Below the pieces are notes generated by a model that saw only the letters and a program-made list of their open reading frames with translations, had not been told where the DNA came from and ran no database searches. From contig NZ_CP108430.1 of the NCBI RefSeq assembly GCF_041435335.1, positions 3,826,501-3,890,500 on the forward strand: a stretch of DNA of 64,000 bases. Reading direction: 5' to 3'. The position numbers and the translations under genes are program-made. Source of the stretch: Streptomyces sp. NBC_01283. Lineage in GTDB: Bacteria > Actinomycetota > Actinomycetes > Streptomycetales > Streptomycetaceae. Below, piece by piece: positions 56,660 through 64,000 of this stretch (positions within the stretch are counted from its first letter, which is position 1; the number at the start of each line of letters is the position of its first letter).

Positions 56660-57148
56660 CTAGCGCATGAGGTAGCGCAGGAGTCCTTCGAGCAGCACCA
56701 TGAGGACGAGCAACGCGGTGACGCCCGCGGTGGAACGCCACGTCCACGCCGAGCGAGCGCGCGACGGCCGCTGTGTCCTTCTCGGCCTTCTCGGCCTTCT
56801 CGGCCGGACCGGGGGCACGTCCCTGCCCGCCTTGCTCAGTACGACGCCCGGAGCGGGCCGCGCACTGCCCGCCCCACCCCGCGGCCACACGCGGACGGCC
56901 ACCTCCCAGCGCGCGCAGAACCGTTCGCCGTCCTCCCCCGCCACCTTGCACAGCGCCGCGACCGCCTGCCGGGGCGGTGGCTGCTGCGCGTTGAGGTAAC
57001 GCTGCCAGGAGGACTTGCTGTAGGCCGTCTCCCTGCCGAGCTCGATCAGGCTCAGGCCGGTGCGGTCCTTGAGCAGCCGCAACTGCTCCACGAAATGCCG
57101 TACCTCCGGCGGAAGTGCCTCCGGAAGCGGCTGCCAGGCAGCACTCAT
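56660..57148 (-). CDS. HTH (XRE-like) protein with a C-terminal membrane anchor
   Basis: A 162-residue protein; ATG 57148 with GGGGGTG upstream. Residues about 13-70 (EVRHFVEQLRLLKDRTGLSLIELGRETAYSKSSWQRYLNAQQPPPRQAVAALCKV) repeat the HTH type of the protein at 54829-55917, with the key SKSSWQRYLN as recognition helix. After a Pro/Arg-rich linker a single TM (WRSTAGVTALLVLMVLLEGLLRYL, about 137-160) ends the protein. There is no outer domain, so the signal must come from inside or from a partner. It is near the broken secreted-protein gene. Confidence 0.82.
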   Translation of the reverse strand: MSAAWQPLPEALPPEVRHFVEQLRLLKDRTGLSLIELGRETAYSKSSWQRYLNAQQPPPRQAVAALCKVAGEDGERFCARWEVAVRVWPRGGAGSARPAPGVVLSKAGRDVPPVRPRRPRRPRRTQRPSRARSAWTWRSTAGVTALLVLMVLLEGLLRYLMR

Positions 57149-57339
57149 GCTTCACCCCCAGCATGTGCCCCGTTTGCCCGCATGACGGCGGAGCGACCCG
57201 AAGTGGTTCCTTCCGCGCCCCGCCGCCAGCTGTTGCGGGCTGGGAACACCGCTGCGGAATGGTCACCTCCGTGCCACAGGGGCAAGGCATCCCTTGTACG
57301 GAATCCGCGGGGGGATGACGCTGGTTCCCGTTGGAGCGG

Positions 57340-57358
57340 CCCCCCCCCCCACACACAC
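57340..57358. repeat. Poly-C tract followed by AC dinucleotides
   Basis: An 11-base C run (57340-57350) is followed directly by ACACACAC. Such simple tracts are rare in this genome and are open to slippage. It lies in the spacer between the HTH/TM gene (upstream side of its start) and the response-regulator gene. Confidence 0.7.
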
Positions 57359-57363
57359 AGACC

Positions 57364-57405
57364 GGCGGCGCCCGTCCTCCCACGGGGGAGAGGACGGGCG
57401 CCGCC
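57364..57405 (-). terminator. Terminator of the NarL-type two-component operon
   Basis: GGCGGCGCCCGTCCTC (57364-57379) and GAGGACGGGCGCCGCC (57390-57405) form a perfect 16-bp stem around a ten-base loop. It lies 33 bases beyond the response-regulator stop on the minus strand. Confidence 0.82.
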
Positions 57406-57438
57406 TTCAGTTACCGGGGGCTTCGACGACCAGCGCCT

Positions 57439-58119
57439 TCAGCCACCGCCGCCCGGCGTGACGAGGCCCGTCTCGTACGCCACCACCACGGCCTGCGCCC
57501 TGCTGTCCAGGTCGAGTTTGGACATCGTGCGGTTGAGGTGGGTCTTGACAGTGGCCTCGCTGATGTAGAGGCGGTCGGCGATGTCCGCGTTGGACAGGCC
57601 CGTGGCGATCAGCTTCAGGACCTCGACCTCGCGCAGGGTCAACGCCCCCAGATCGGCGGGCGGTTCGGCACGGTCCTTGGCCCCGGGCCCGGTCTGCCGG
57701 GCGAAGGCCTCGACGAGGCGGCAGGTGACGCTGGGCGCGAAGAGCGCGTCGCCGCCCCCGACGGCGGCCACCGCGGCGAGCAGGCGCTCGGGCCCGGAGT
57801 CCTTGAGCAGGAAGCCCGACGCCCCGGCCCGCAGCGCCCCGTACACGTACTCGTCGAGATCGAACGTGGTCAGCACCAGGATGCGCGGCGGCGGTTCGGG
57901 CGCCTCGGAGAGGATCTTCTCGGTGGCCACGATGCCGCTCATGCCGGGCATGCGGATGTCCATCAGGACCACGTCGGGCCGGGTCGTCGCGGCGAGCGCG
58001 ACGGCTTCCGCCCCGTCCCCCGCCTCCCCGACGACCTCGATGCCGGGCGCGGCGCGCAGCAGCCCCACCAGACCGGCCCGGATGAGGAACTGGTCGTCGA
58101 CCACGAGCACCCTGGTCAT
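57439..58119 (-). CDS. NarL/LuxR-type response regulator
   Basis: A 226-residue regulator. Receiver: D8/D9 acidic pair, phospho-acceptor D54 (VVLMDIRMPGMSG), and FLLKDS with the conserved lysine. LuxR HTH at about residues 158-222: LTLREVEVLKLIATGLSNADIADRLYISEATVKTHLNRTMSKLDLDSRAQAVVVAYE. It is translated directly after the kinase gene: the kinase TAA is immediately followed by this ATG. Target genes are unknown; the nearest is the secreted peptidoglycan-binding-like gene divergent from the kinase. Confidence 0.95.
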   Translation of the reverse strand: MTRVLVVDDQFLIRAGLVGLLRAAPGIEVVGEAGDGAEAVALAATTRPDVVLMDIRMPGMSGIVATEKILSEAPEPPPRILVLTTFDLDEYVYGALRAGASGFLLKDSGPERLLAAVAAVGGGDALFAPSVTCRLVEAFARQTGPGAKDRAEPPADLGALTLREVEVLKLIATGLSNADIADRLYISEATVKTHLNRTMSKLDLDSRAQAVVVAYETGLVTPGGGG

Positions 58120-59274
58120 TTAAGTCGCGTCGTCCCCCTGCGATGCGGCCTGCGCCGAGGTCGGCAGGGTCAGTCGCACGGCGAACCCTCCCTCGCTCCG
58201 CGGGCCGATGCTGATCGTCCCGCCGTAGAGCTTGGCCCGCTCCCGCATCCCAATCAACCCATGACCGCCCCCCGTACCCACTCTGTCCGGAATCACCCCC
58301 TCGCCGTCATTGGTGACCGAGACCGTGACATGGTGCGGCTGATAACGGAGTTCGACCAGCGCACCGGCCCCGCGCGCATGCTTCAGAACGTTCGTCAGGG
58401 CCTCCTGGACCACGCGGTACGCGCACAGTTCGACCCCGGGAGCCAGCTGCCGCGACGTCCCCTCGACGCGCAGCTCGACGGCGACTCCCCCGGCCCGCAC
58501 CCGCTCGACCATCTCGCCGAGCCGCGCGAGCCCCGGCATCGGCGCGTCGGGCGCGCCGTCGCCCTCCTCCCGGGCCCGCAGCACCCGCAGCATGCGGCGC
58601 AGCTCCTCCAGCGCCTCGCCGCTGGTGCCGGAGATGGTGGACAGCGCGGCGTGCGCGGTGGCCGGATCGGACGTGAAGACGAACTTCGCGAGGCCCGCCT
58701 GCACGGATATCACCGACATGTGGTGAGCGACGACGTCGTGCAACTCCCTTGCTATGCGCCCGCGTTCCTCGGCCACCTCGCGCCGCGCCCGCTCGTCCTG
58801 CTCACGCTTGAGCTGCCTGGCCAGCTCGGCGGACCGGCGTGCGACATGCCCGAACCGCCAGATCACCAGGGGGAAGCCGATGGCCTGCCCGATCACGGAC
58901 GCCATGGTCGCGCCCTCGCTGATCGCGCCGGCGTAGATCCAGACCGCGCTCATCAGCGCGGCGCACGGCAGAGAGACGCGCGGGGGCTTCAGGGAGGCGA
59001 CGGTGTAGACGGCGAGCATGGGCCCGAAGGTGTTCACCACGGGCCAGTAGCCGACGGTGACGTACGCGATCCACGCCAGGTACACGACGGTGAGCACGGT
59101 GAGCGGGGCCCTGCTGCGGGCCACGATCGGCACATTGACCAGCGCGACCAGCACATAGCCCCGCACGTCGAGTTCGGGCCACCCCTGCTTGGCGGACTCC
59201 TGCCCGAGGAGTACGGCGACGGTGGTGAGGGCGACCGCGATCGACGTATCGGCGACGAGGGGGCGGATCCGCAT
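58120..59274 (-). CDS. Sensor histidine kinase (HisKA_3 type)
   Basis: ATG 59274 gives 384 residues; a longer frame adds 23 residues ahead of the first TM without a good start. Five to six N-terminal TMs (about residues 9-140) with short loops form an intramembrane sensor. The dimerisation box EERGRIARELHDVVAHHMS holds the phospho-acceptor H179, then a HATPase with LCAYRVVQEALTNVLKHARGAG (N box), VTNDGEGV and GGHGLIGMRERAKLYGG. Such kinases with NarL regulators in Streptomyces often report on envelope stress or antibiotics (inference). The TAA abuts the regulator ATG. Confidence 0.93.
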   Translation of the reverse strand: MRIRPLVADTSIAVALTTVAVLLGQESAKQGWPELDVRGYVLVALVNVPIVARSRAPLTVLTVVYLAWIAYVTVGYWPVVNTFGPMLAVYTVASLKPPRVSLPCAALMSAVWIYAGAISEGATMASVIGQAIGFPLVIWRFGHVARRSAELARQLKREQDERARREVAEERGRIARELHDVVAHHMSVISVQAGLAKFVFTSDPATAHAALSTISGTSGEALEELRRMLRVLRAREEGDGAPDAPMPGLARLGEMVERVRAGGVAVELRVEGTSRQLAPGVELCAYRVVQEALTNVLKHARGAGALVELRYQPHHVTVSVTNDGEGVIPDRVGTGGGHGLIGMRERAKLYGGTISIGPRSEGGFAVRLTLPTSAQAASQGDDAT

Positions 59275-59534
59275 CGCCGCAGCGTAGCCCGGGTGCGGGC
59301 ACCGGAACGTCAAACCACCGCGGTACAGCGGAAGTTGCAGCAACCGCGCGGCTACCTCGCAGGGCGCACCGCGAGATCAACCGAGTGCGGGACGACGCCC
59401 CGCCGGGCCGCCCGTAGCTTCTTGGACCAGCACCACGGGCACCGGCCGACCATCGGGGCCCGGCAGTTCGGGGGCGGGGCCCGACGGGGGACCCAACGGG
59501 GGGACCCGGGCCGCGCTCCGGAGAAGGGACCGCA

Positions 59535-60059
59535 ATGTCATTGCGCAAGAAGGCCGCAACGGCCGCCGTCATCGCCGCCCTCGGCGGCGGGATCGCCCTG
59601 GGCACGACCCCGGCATCGGCCGACGCCGGCTCCGGCTACGTCTCGGGCCAGGGATCCATCAACGACGACTGGGGCGACGAGGGCCTGCTGAGCACCACCT
59701 CGCACGCGCACAGCAACGCCACCGCCCTGTGGCAGGCCGTCCTGTGGGCGGACGGCAACCTGGCGTACTCCGGTGTGGACTGCCGGTTCGGCAGCGGCAC
59801 GAAGACGGCGACCAAGAAGTGGCAGGCGGCCCGCGGCCTCAACGCCGACGGCATCGTCGGCAAGAACACGTTCGGCAAGAACGACAGCAAGCTGAGTTTC
59901 AGCCACTACGAGGGCAACTACGAGATCCACAAGTACGACGGCACCAAGCACGACTTCTGGATCAAGCGCACCAAGGGCGGCGGCGCCCACTACATCCAGG
60001 TGAGCACCGGGGTGGGCTTCAAGGCGGCGTCCTACACCTCCGCCTCGGCCTGCGGCTGA
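59535..60059 (+). CDS. Secreted peptidoglycan-binding-like protein
   Basis: ATG 59535 with GAAGGGA upstream. A 174-residue exported protein: signal peptide KKAATAAVIAALGGGIALGTTPASA with cleavage after ASA near residue 29, then TTSHAHSNATALWQAVLWADGNL, and a PG_binding_1 repeat (VDCRFGSGTKTATKKWQAARGLNADGIVGKNTFGK, about residues 76-112). The rest is a beta-rich C-terminus (NYEIHKYDGTKHDFWIK). PG_binding_1 domains bind muropeptides. Without a catalytic domain it may coat or sense the wall. It is read divergently from the histidine kinase gene (260 bases), and a degraded copy lies 3 kb upstream. Confidence 0.85.
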   Translation: MSLRKKAATAAVIAALGGGIALGTTPASADAGSGYVSGQGSINDDWGDEGLLSTTSHAHSNATALWQAVLWADGNLAYSGVDCRFGSGTKTATKKWQAARGLNADGIVGKNTFGKNDSKLSFSHYEGNYEIHKYDGTKHDFWIKRTKGGGAHYIQVSTGVGFKAASYTSASACG

Positions 60060-60077
60060 TCCTCGCCGCGACACGGC

Positions 60078-60112
60078 GGTGGCCCGTCCCCCGGGGGAGG
60101 ACGGGCCACCGT
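60078..60112. terminator. Bidirectional hairpin between the secreted-protein gene and DUF3017 gene
   Basis: CGGTGGCCCGTCC (60078-60090) pairs with GGACGGGCCACCG (60100-60112) around CCCGGGGGA, between two convergent stops (60059, 60137). Confidence 0.8.
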
Positions 60113-60136
60113 CATGCGCGCGCGGCGTACCGACCG

Positions 60137-60640
60137 CTAGGTCGTGATCGTCCGGTGCAGGGTTTCGCCCAGGAACGGGATCCTCAGCCACGGATCGGGC
60201 TGCGCCATCATGGCGAGCAGCACGATGGCGAGGCCGAGCGAGCCGTACGTGACCATGTCCGTGAAGCGCGAACGGACCGCCAGCATGCCGACGCCGGGCA
60301 GCGCCCACCGCATGACGGCGCCAGCGATCAGCGCGAGGCCGATCAGTATCGTGCCGACGCGGAACACGTCGAAGGCCGTGAGCAGCAGCCCGAGCCCCAC
60401 CGTCGAGAGCACGGTGAGCAGCGGCCACTGCCGGGCGGGCGCGGGGGCGTCGCCGCCCGCTGCCCGGCCGCCGCCCTCGGGGCGCGCGGTGTCCCGGGTC
60501 AGGAGCGGGAAGCGCCGCGTGGTCTTCTTCGGCCCGTCGGGGCCGGGGGCGCTGACGGCACCCTTGGCTTCGCCGTCCGCCACGGCCTCGGTCTCCGTGA
60601 CGTCGGCCGGCGATGCCCCTTGATCAGGTTCGGCGCTCAT
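60137..60640 (-). CDS. DUF3017-family membrane protein
   Basis: ATG 60640 with GGGTGAG upstream. A 167-residue protein: a polar N-terminal half (Ala/Asp/Glu/Gly-rich, about 65 residues) and then TMs (WPLLTVLSTVGLGLLLTAFDVF, VGTILIGLALIAGAVMRWALP, MVTYGSLGLAIVLLAMMAQPD). I recognise the DUF3017 family, found just downstream of folD in Streptomyces. Function unknown. It is separated from folD by 19 bases and is likely in the same transcript. Confidence 0.87.
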   Translation of the reverse strand: MSAEPDQGASPADVTETEAVADGEAKGAVSAPGPDGPKKTTRRFPLLTRDTARPEGGGRAAGGDAPAPARQWPLLTVLSTVGLGLLLTAFDVFRVGTILIGLALIAGAVMRWALPGVGMLAVRSRFTDMVTYGSLGLAIVLLAMMAQPDPWLRIPFLGETLHRTITT

Positions 60641-60659
60641 GGGCTCACCCTTTCCCGGT

Positions 60660-61526
60660 TCAGCTCGCGGCGGCGGACGCGGCGCGCTCGGCGGCCTCGA
60701 CGACGTTGACGAGCAGCTGGGCGCGCGTCATCGGGCCGACGCCGCCGGGGTTCGGCGAGATCCACCCGGCGACCTCGCGGACGCCCGGGTGCACATCGCC
60801 GACGATCTTGCCGGTCTCGTCGCGCGAGACGCCGACGTCCAGGACCGCGGCGCCCGGCTTCACGTCCTCGGGCTTGATCAGGTGCGGGACGCCCGCGGCG
60901 GCCACGATGATGTCGGCCTTCTTCAGGTGGAAGGACAGGTCGCGGGTGCCGGTGTGGCACTGCGTCACCGTCGCGTTCTCCGAGCGGCGGGTGAGCAGGA
61001 GCGGCATGGAGCGGCCGATCGTCACACCGCGGCCGACGACCACGACCTCGGCACCGTTGATCTCCACGCCGTACTGGCGCAGCAGCGTGATGATGCCGAA
61101 GGGCGTGCAGGGCAGCGGCGCGGGCTCGTTCAGGACGAGGCGGCCGAGGTTCATCGGGTGCAGACCGTCGGCGTCCTTGGCCGGGTCCATGAGTTCGAGG
61201 ACGCGGTTCTCGTCGATGCCCTTGGGCAGCGGGAGCTGCACGATGTAGCCGGTGCAGGCCGGGTCCTCGTTGAGCTCGCGGACGACGGACTCGATCTCGT
61301 CCTGCGTCGCGGTCGCGGGCAGCTCGCGCTGGATGGAGGCGATGCCGACCTGCGCACAGTCACGGTGCTTGCCGGCGACGTACTTCTGGCTGCCCGGGTC
61401 GTCACCGACCAGGACAGTGCCGAGGCCGGGCGTGAGGCCCCTCTCCTTCAGGGCCGCCACGCGGGCGGTCAGTTCGGACTTGATCGCGGCTGCGGTGGCC
61501 TTGCCATCGAGAATCTGGGCGCTCAT
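60660..61526 (-). CDS. folD: Bifunctional methylenetetrahydrofolate dehydrogenase/cyclohydrolase
   Basis: A 288-residue FolD, close to the usual length of 282-300. [14 protein letters not shown] carries the Y49-xxx-K53 pair of the active site, [16 protein letters not shown] is the folate-binding segment, [17 protein letters not shown] the dinucleotide motif, and [16 protein letters not shown] the family close. It interconverts 5,10-methylene-, methenyl- and 10-formyl-THF in the cytoplasm, providing formyl groups for purine synthesis (purH in this window). No ZTP-riboswitch-like core is visible upstream, unlike glyA. First gene of folD-DUF3017. Confidence 0.96.
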   Translation of the reverse strand: MSAQILDGKATAAAIKSELTARVAALKERGLTPGLGTVLVGDDPGSQKYVAGKHRDCAQVGIASIQRELPATATQDEIESVVRELNEDPACTGYIVQLPLPKGIDENRVLELMDPAKDADGLHPMNLGRLVLNEPAPLPCTPFGIITLLRQYGVEINGAEVVVVGRGVTIGRSMPLLLTRRSENATVTQCHTGTRDLSFHLKKADIIVAAAGVPHLIKPEDVKPGAAVLDVGVSRDETGKIVGDVHPGVREVAGWISPNPGGVGPMTRAQLLVNVVEAAERAASAAAS

Positions 61527-61792
61527 GACCCCATCTTCCCGGATGGGACCCGCCCGGTACCAATCAGGTCGCCGCCGCGGGCCGACTGTGTCTCAGCCGT
61601 GTCCCGAGACCTGACCAGCTCTGTTGCACTTGCACAACTCATAGTGAATGCGGCTGGACAAATAAGCCTGGCCTAAAGAACGATATGCGACACAGTGCCG
61701 CGGGCAGTGTCGGGGGGACGGACCGCATCTGTAGAACATTCCTCCGTGATGTGCCGCGTCGTCCCCGCATTACCCGACGGAGGAAGACCGCC

Positions 61793-62416
61793 ATGAGTTA
61801 CGGCGACCCGAACAACCCCTACGGGCAGCCGCCCCAGCAGCCCCCGGCCGCTCCCGGATACGGCTACCCCCAGGCCCCGCCCGGCGTCCCGCCGCAGCAG
61901 GGCTACGGCTACCCGCAGCAGCCGGCGTACCCCGGCTACCCGGGCGGCAACATGATGCCGCAGTCGATGCCGGGGCTCCTGATGACCGCGCGCGTCTTCC
62001 TGTTCCTGATCTCGGCGGTGCAGATACTGGGCGCGATCGGGTTCCTCTACGGCGCCGCTGTCGCCAACGACGTCTCCGACAGCGCCGACGAGTTCGGCTT
62101 CAACAGCACGAGCGACTTCGGCGACGCAGCCGCCGGCCTGTTCGTGGTCTTCGCGCTCGTCGCCGCGGCGCTGGCCGCCCTGTCGATCACGCTCGGTGTG
62201 AAGTTCGGCCGCGGCGCCCAGGGCGTGCGGATCACCACAGTGGTGTACGGCGCGCTCGGCGGCATCCTCGGCCTGATCTACCTCTTCGTCGGCATGGACA
62301 CGGGCTTCGCGAGCGCGATCATCTTCCCGCTGATCTGGGTCGTCTTCGCCGTCATCATCACGATCGCCCCGGTCGTGCCGAGCGGCACCGCGTGGTTCAA
62401 CCGGCCGCGCTACTGA
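61793..62416 (+). CDS. Pro/Tyr/Gly-rich membrane protein
   Basis: ATG 61793 with GGAGGA upstream. A 207-residue protein with an N-terminal cytoplasmic tail of PGYGYPQ-like repeats (about residues 1-60: YGYPQAPPGVPPQQGYGYPQQP), then four TMs: FLFLISAVQILGAIGFLYGAAV, GLFVVFALVAAALAALSITLGV, GVRITTVVYGALGGILGLIYLFVG and SAIIFPLIWVVFAVIITIAPVV. Similar proteins are common and uncharacterised in Streptomyces. The PGY-rich tail resembles regions that phase-separate or bind SH3-like partners; speculation. It is divergent from folD (266 bases). Confidence 0.8.
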   Translation: MSYGDPNNPYGQPPQQPPAAPGYGYPQAPPGVPPQQGYGYPQQPAYPGYPGGNMMPQSMPGLLMTARVFLFLISAVQILGAIGFLYGAAVANDVSDSADEFGFNSTSDFGDAAAGLFVVFALVAAALAALSITLGVKFGRGAQGVRITTVVYGALGGILGLIYLFVGMDTGFASAIIFPLIWVVFAVIITIAPVVPSGTAWFNRPRY

Positions 62417-62426
62417 GGCACTTCAC

Positions 62427-62472
62427 GGCTGCGGGCCGTGTCCCCCTGTCGAGGGGGGCACGGCCCGCAGCC
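62427..62472. terminator. Bidirectional hairpin between the membrane-protein gene and purH
   Basis: GGCTGCGGGCCGTG (62427-62440) pairs with CACGGCCCGCAGCC (62459-62472), extended by a C/G run with one G-T wobble, around a TGTCGA loop. It stands between two convergent genes and can serve both. Confidence 0.85.
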
Positions 62473-62496
62473 TTTGCTCAGCACTCAGCTCAGTGC

Positions 62497-64000
62497 TCAG
62501 TGGAAGAAGTGCCGCGTACCCGTGAAGTACATCGTCACGCCCGCCTTCTTCGCGGCCTCGACGACCAGCTCGTCACGGACCGAACCACCCGGCTGCACCA
62601 CGGCCTTGACGCCCGCGGCGGTCAGGATCTCCAGACCGTCGGGGAACGGGAAGAACGCGTCCGACGCGGCGTACGCGCCGTGCGCGCGCTCCTCGCCCGC
62701 CCGCTCGACGGCGAGCTTCGCGGAGTCGACGCGGTTGACCTGGCCCATGCCGACGCCGACCGAGGCGCCGTCCTTGGCGAGCAGGATCGCGTTGGACTTC
62801 ACCGCGCGCGACGCCTTCCAGGCGAAGGCGAGTTCGGCGAGCTCGCCCGCGTTCAGGGCGTCGCCCGTGGCGAGCGTCCAGTTGGCGGGGTTGTCGCCGT
62901 CGGCCTGGAGGCGGTCGGTGACCTGGAGCAGCGCGCCGCCGTCGATCTGCTTACGTTCCCAATTGCTTTCGCGGGCCACCGCGTTGGACGGAGCCTGGTG
63001 GCAGCGCAGGACGCGGATGTTCTTCTTCTTGGTGAGGGCTTCGAGGGCGCCGTCCTCGTACTCCGGCGCGACGATGACCTCGGTGAAGATGTCGGCGACC
63101 TGCTCCGCCATCTCCTTGGAGACCGGGCGGTTCACCGCGATCACACCGCCGAACGCGGAGAGCGGGTCGCAGGCGTGCGCCTTGCGGTGCGCCTCGGCGA
63201 CGTTCGAACCGATCGCGATGCCGCAGGGGTTGGCGTGCTTGATGATCGCGACGCAGGGGTCTTCGTGGTCGTACGCGGCACGGCGCGCGGCGTCCGTGTC
63301 CGTGTAGTTGTTGTACGACATCTCCTTGCCGTGCAGCTGCTCCGCCTCGGCGAGACCGCCGTTGCCGTCGACGTAGAGGGCGGCGCCCTGGTGCGGGTTC
63401 TCGCCGTAGCGCAGGACGTTCTTGCGGGAGTACGCGCTGCCGAGGAACTCGGGGAAGTCGGTGCCGTCCGATGCGTAGTCGTCGGCGAACCAGGAGGCGA
63501 CCGCGAGGTCGTACTCGGCGGTGTGGCGGAACGCCTCGGCGGCCAGGCGCTTGCGGGCGGTCAGGTCGAAACCGCCGTCACGGACGGCGGCGAGCACGTC
63601 GGCGTACCGGTCGGGGCTCGTGATGACCGACACCGAGGGGTGGTTCTTGGCGGCGGCGCGGACCATCGAGGGGCCGCCGATGTCGATCTGCTCGACGCAC
63701 TCGTCGGGCGTCGCGCCGGAGGCGACGGTCGCCTTGAAGGGGTAGAGGTTCACGACGACGAGCTGGAACGGCTCGATGCCGAGCTCGGCGAGCTGGCGCT
63801 GGTGGTCCTCCAGGCGCAGGTCGGCGAGGATCCCGGCGTGCACGCGCGGGTGCAGCGTCTTGACCCGGCCGTCCAGGCACTCGGGGAACCCTGTCAGCTC
63901 CTCGACCTTGGTGACGGGCACCCCGGTGGCGGCGATCTTCGCGGCGGTCGAACCGGTCGAGACGAGCTCGACGCCGGCCTCGTGCAGCCCGCGCGCGAGC
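62497..64000 (-). CDS. purH: Bifunctional AICAR transformylase/IMP cyclohydrolase, 3' part
   Basis: The gene runs off the right edge; 501 codons and a partial one remain. The N-terminal IMP cyclohydrolase part is cut (it begins here at [18 protein letters not shown]). The segment [26 protein letters not shown] is the end of the cyclohydrolase active site. The AICAR transformylase domain is complete: KYGENPHQ-type [38 protein letters not shown], and the C-terminal [30 protein letters not shown]. It does the last two steps of de novo purine synthesis using 10-formyl-THF. It terminates before a shared hairpin. Confidence 0.96.
   Translation of the reverse strand, partial: LARGLHEAGVELVSTGSTAAKIAATGVPVTKVEELTGFPECLDGRVKTLHPRVHAGILADLRLEDHQRQLAELGIEPFQLVVVNLYPFKATVASGATPDECVEQIDIGGPSMVRAAAKNHPSVSVITSPDRYADVLAAVRDGGFDLTARKRLAAEAFRHTAEYDLAVASWFADDYASDGTDFPEFLGSAYSRKNVLRYGENPHQGAALYVDGNGGLAEAEQLHGKEMSYNNYTDTDAARRAAYDHEDPCVAIIKHANPCGIAIGSNVAEAHRKAHACDPLSAFGGVIAVNRPVSKEMAEQVADIFTEVIVAPEYEDGALEALTKKKNIRVLRCHQAPSNAVARESNWERKQIDGGALLQVTDRLQADGDNPANWTLATGDALNAGELAELAFAWKASRAVKSNAILLAKDGASVGVGMGQVNRVDSAKLAVERAGEERAHGAYAASDAFFPFPDGLEILTAAGVKAVVQPGGSVRDELVVEAAKKAGVTMYFTGTRHFFH

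Noticed and set aside
57331..59691. Long open frame of 786 codons on the plus strand
   Set aside because: It is antisense to the two-component system, whose minus-strand proteins have full kinase and regulator motifs. The plus-strand translation is an Arg/Gly/His/Gln-rich sequence typical of a shadow in high-GC DNA.

Overview
The window is a chromosomal segment of a Streptomyces or a very close relative. Third codon positions are almost all G or C, GTG and TTG starts are common, genes overlap by 1-13 bases, and several families are typical of the genus (a SCO4848-type membrane protein, DUF3017 next to folD, HTH regulators with C-terminal membrane anchors). From memory, not from a search, the gene order resembles the S. 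coelicolor chromosome from sdhB down to purH, so most of this looks like core-arm housekeeping DNA with a few remodelled patches.

Layout. 1-3.3 kb: end of sdhA, sdhB, a terminator, a lipoprotein/secreted-protein pair and a decayed WXG-like gene. 3.3-14.2 kb: VOC protein, MarR/MFS divergent pair with a well-formed promoter-operator, Lrp/AsnC and SMP-30 genes, an MMPL exporter with an unusual C-terminal domain, an OmpR-type two-component system, an anti-sigma-like ATPase, a metallophosphoesterase and a small membrane protein. 14.3-20.8 kb: D-Ala-D-Ala carboxypeptidase, then a divergent cluster (YihY, GtrA, UbiA, PAP2 / DprE1, DprE2) matching the pathway that makes decaprenyl-phospho-arabinose. 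20.8-26.8 kb: 2'-5' RNA ligase-like protein, trpS, an ECF sigma-factor remnant, a secreted protein, glyA behind a probable ZTP riboswitch, and rocD.

26.9-38.4 kb is accessory: an AfsR/SARP-type regulator cut by one in-frame amber codon, an oxidoreductase, a methyltransferase, a YgiB/YgiC-like lipoprotein plus ATP-grasp pair, a DMT-type membrane protein, and a MocR regulator divergent from two AhpD-like proteins and a PEP-mutase/isocitrate-lyase-family enzyme. 38.5-46.8 kb: a secreted protein and a complete choline-to-glycine-betaine block (betaine aldehyde dehydrogenase, choline oxidase, ProV, fused double permease, binding protein), an osmoprotection module. 47.0-50.8 kb: an uncharacterised locus of an XRE/membrane pair and a three-gene operon in which two proteins share a G-SHG motif. 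This is the best candidate here for an undescribed system.

50.9-64 kb: LysR/MFS divergent pair, mdh with a palindrome upstream, two related HTH proteins with membrane anchors interleaved with an intact and a broken copy of a peptidoglycan-binding-like secreted protein, a NarL-type two-component system, DUF3017, folD, a Pro/Tyr-rich membrane protein and the 3' part of purH. glyA, folD and purH are all one-carbon/purine genes. I saw no rRNA, tRNA, CRISPR array, insertion sequence or phage integrase, and no in-frame TTA (bldA) codon by eye.
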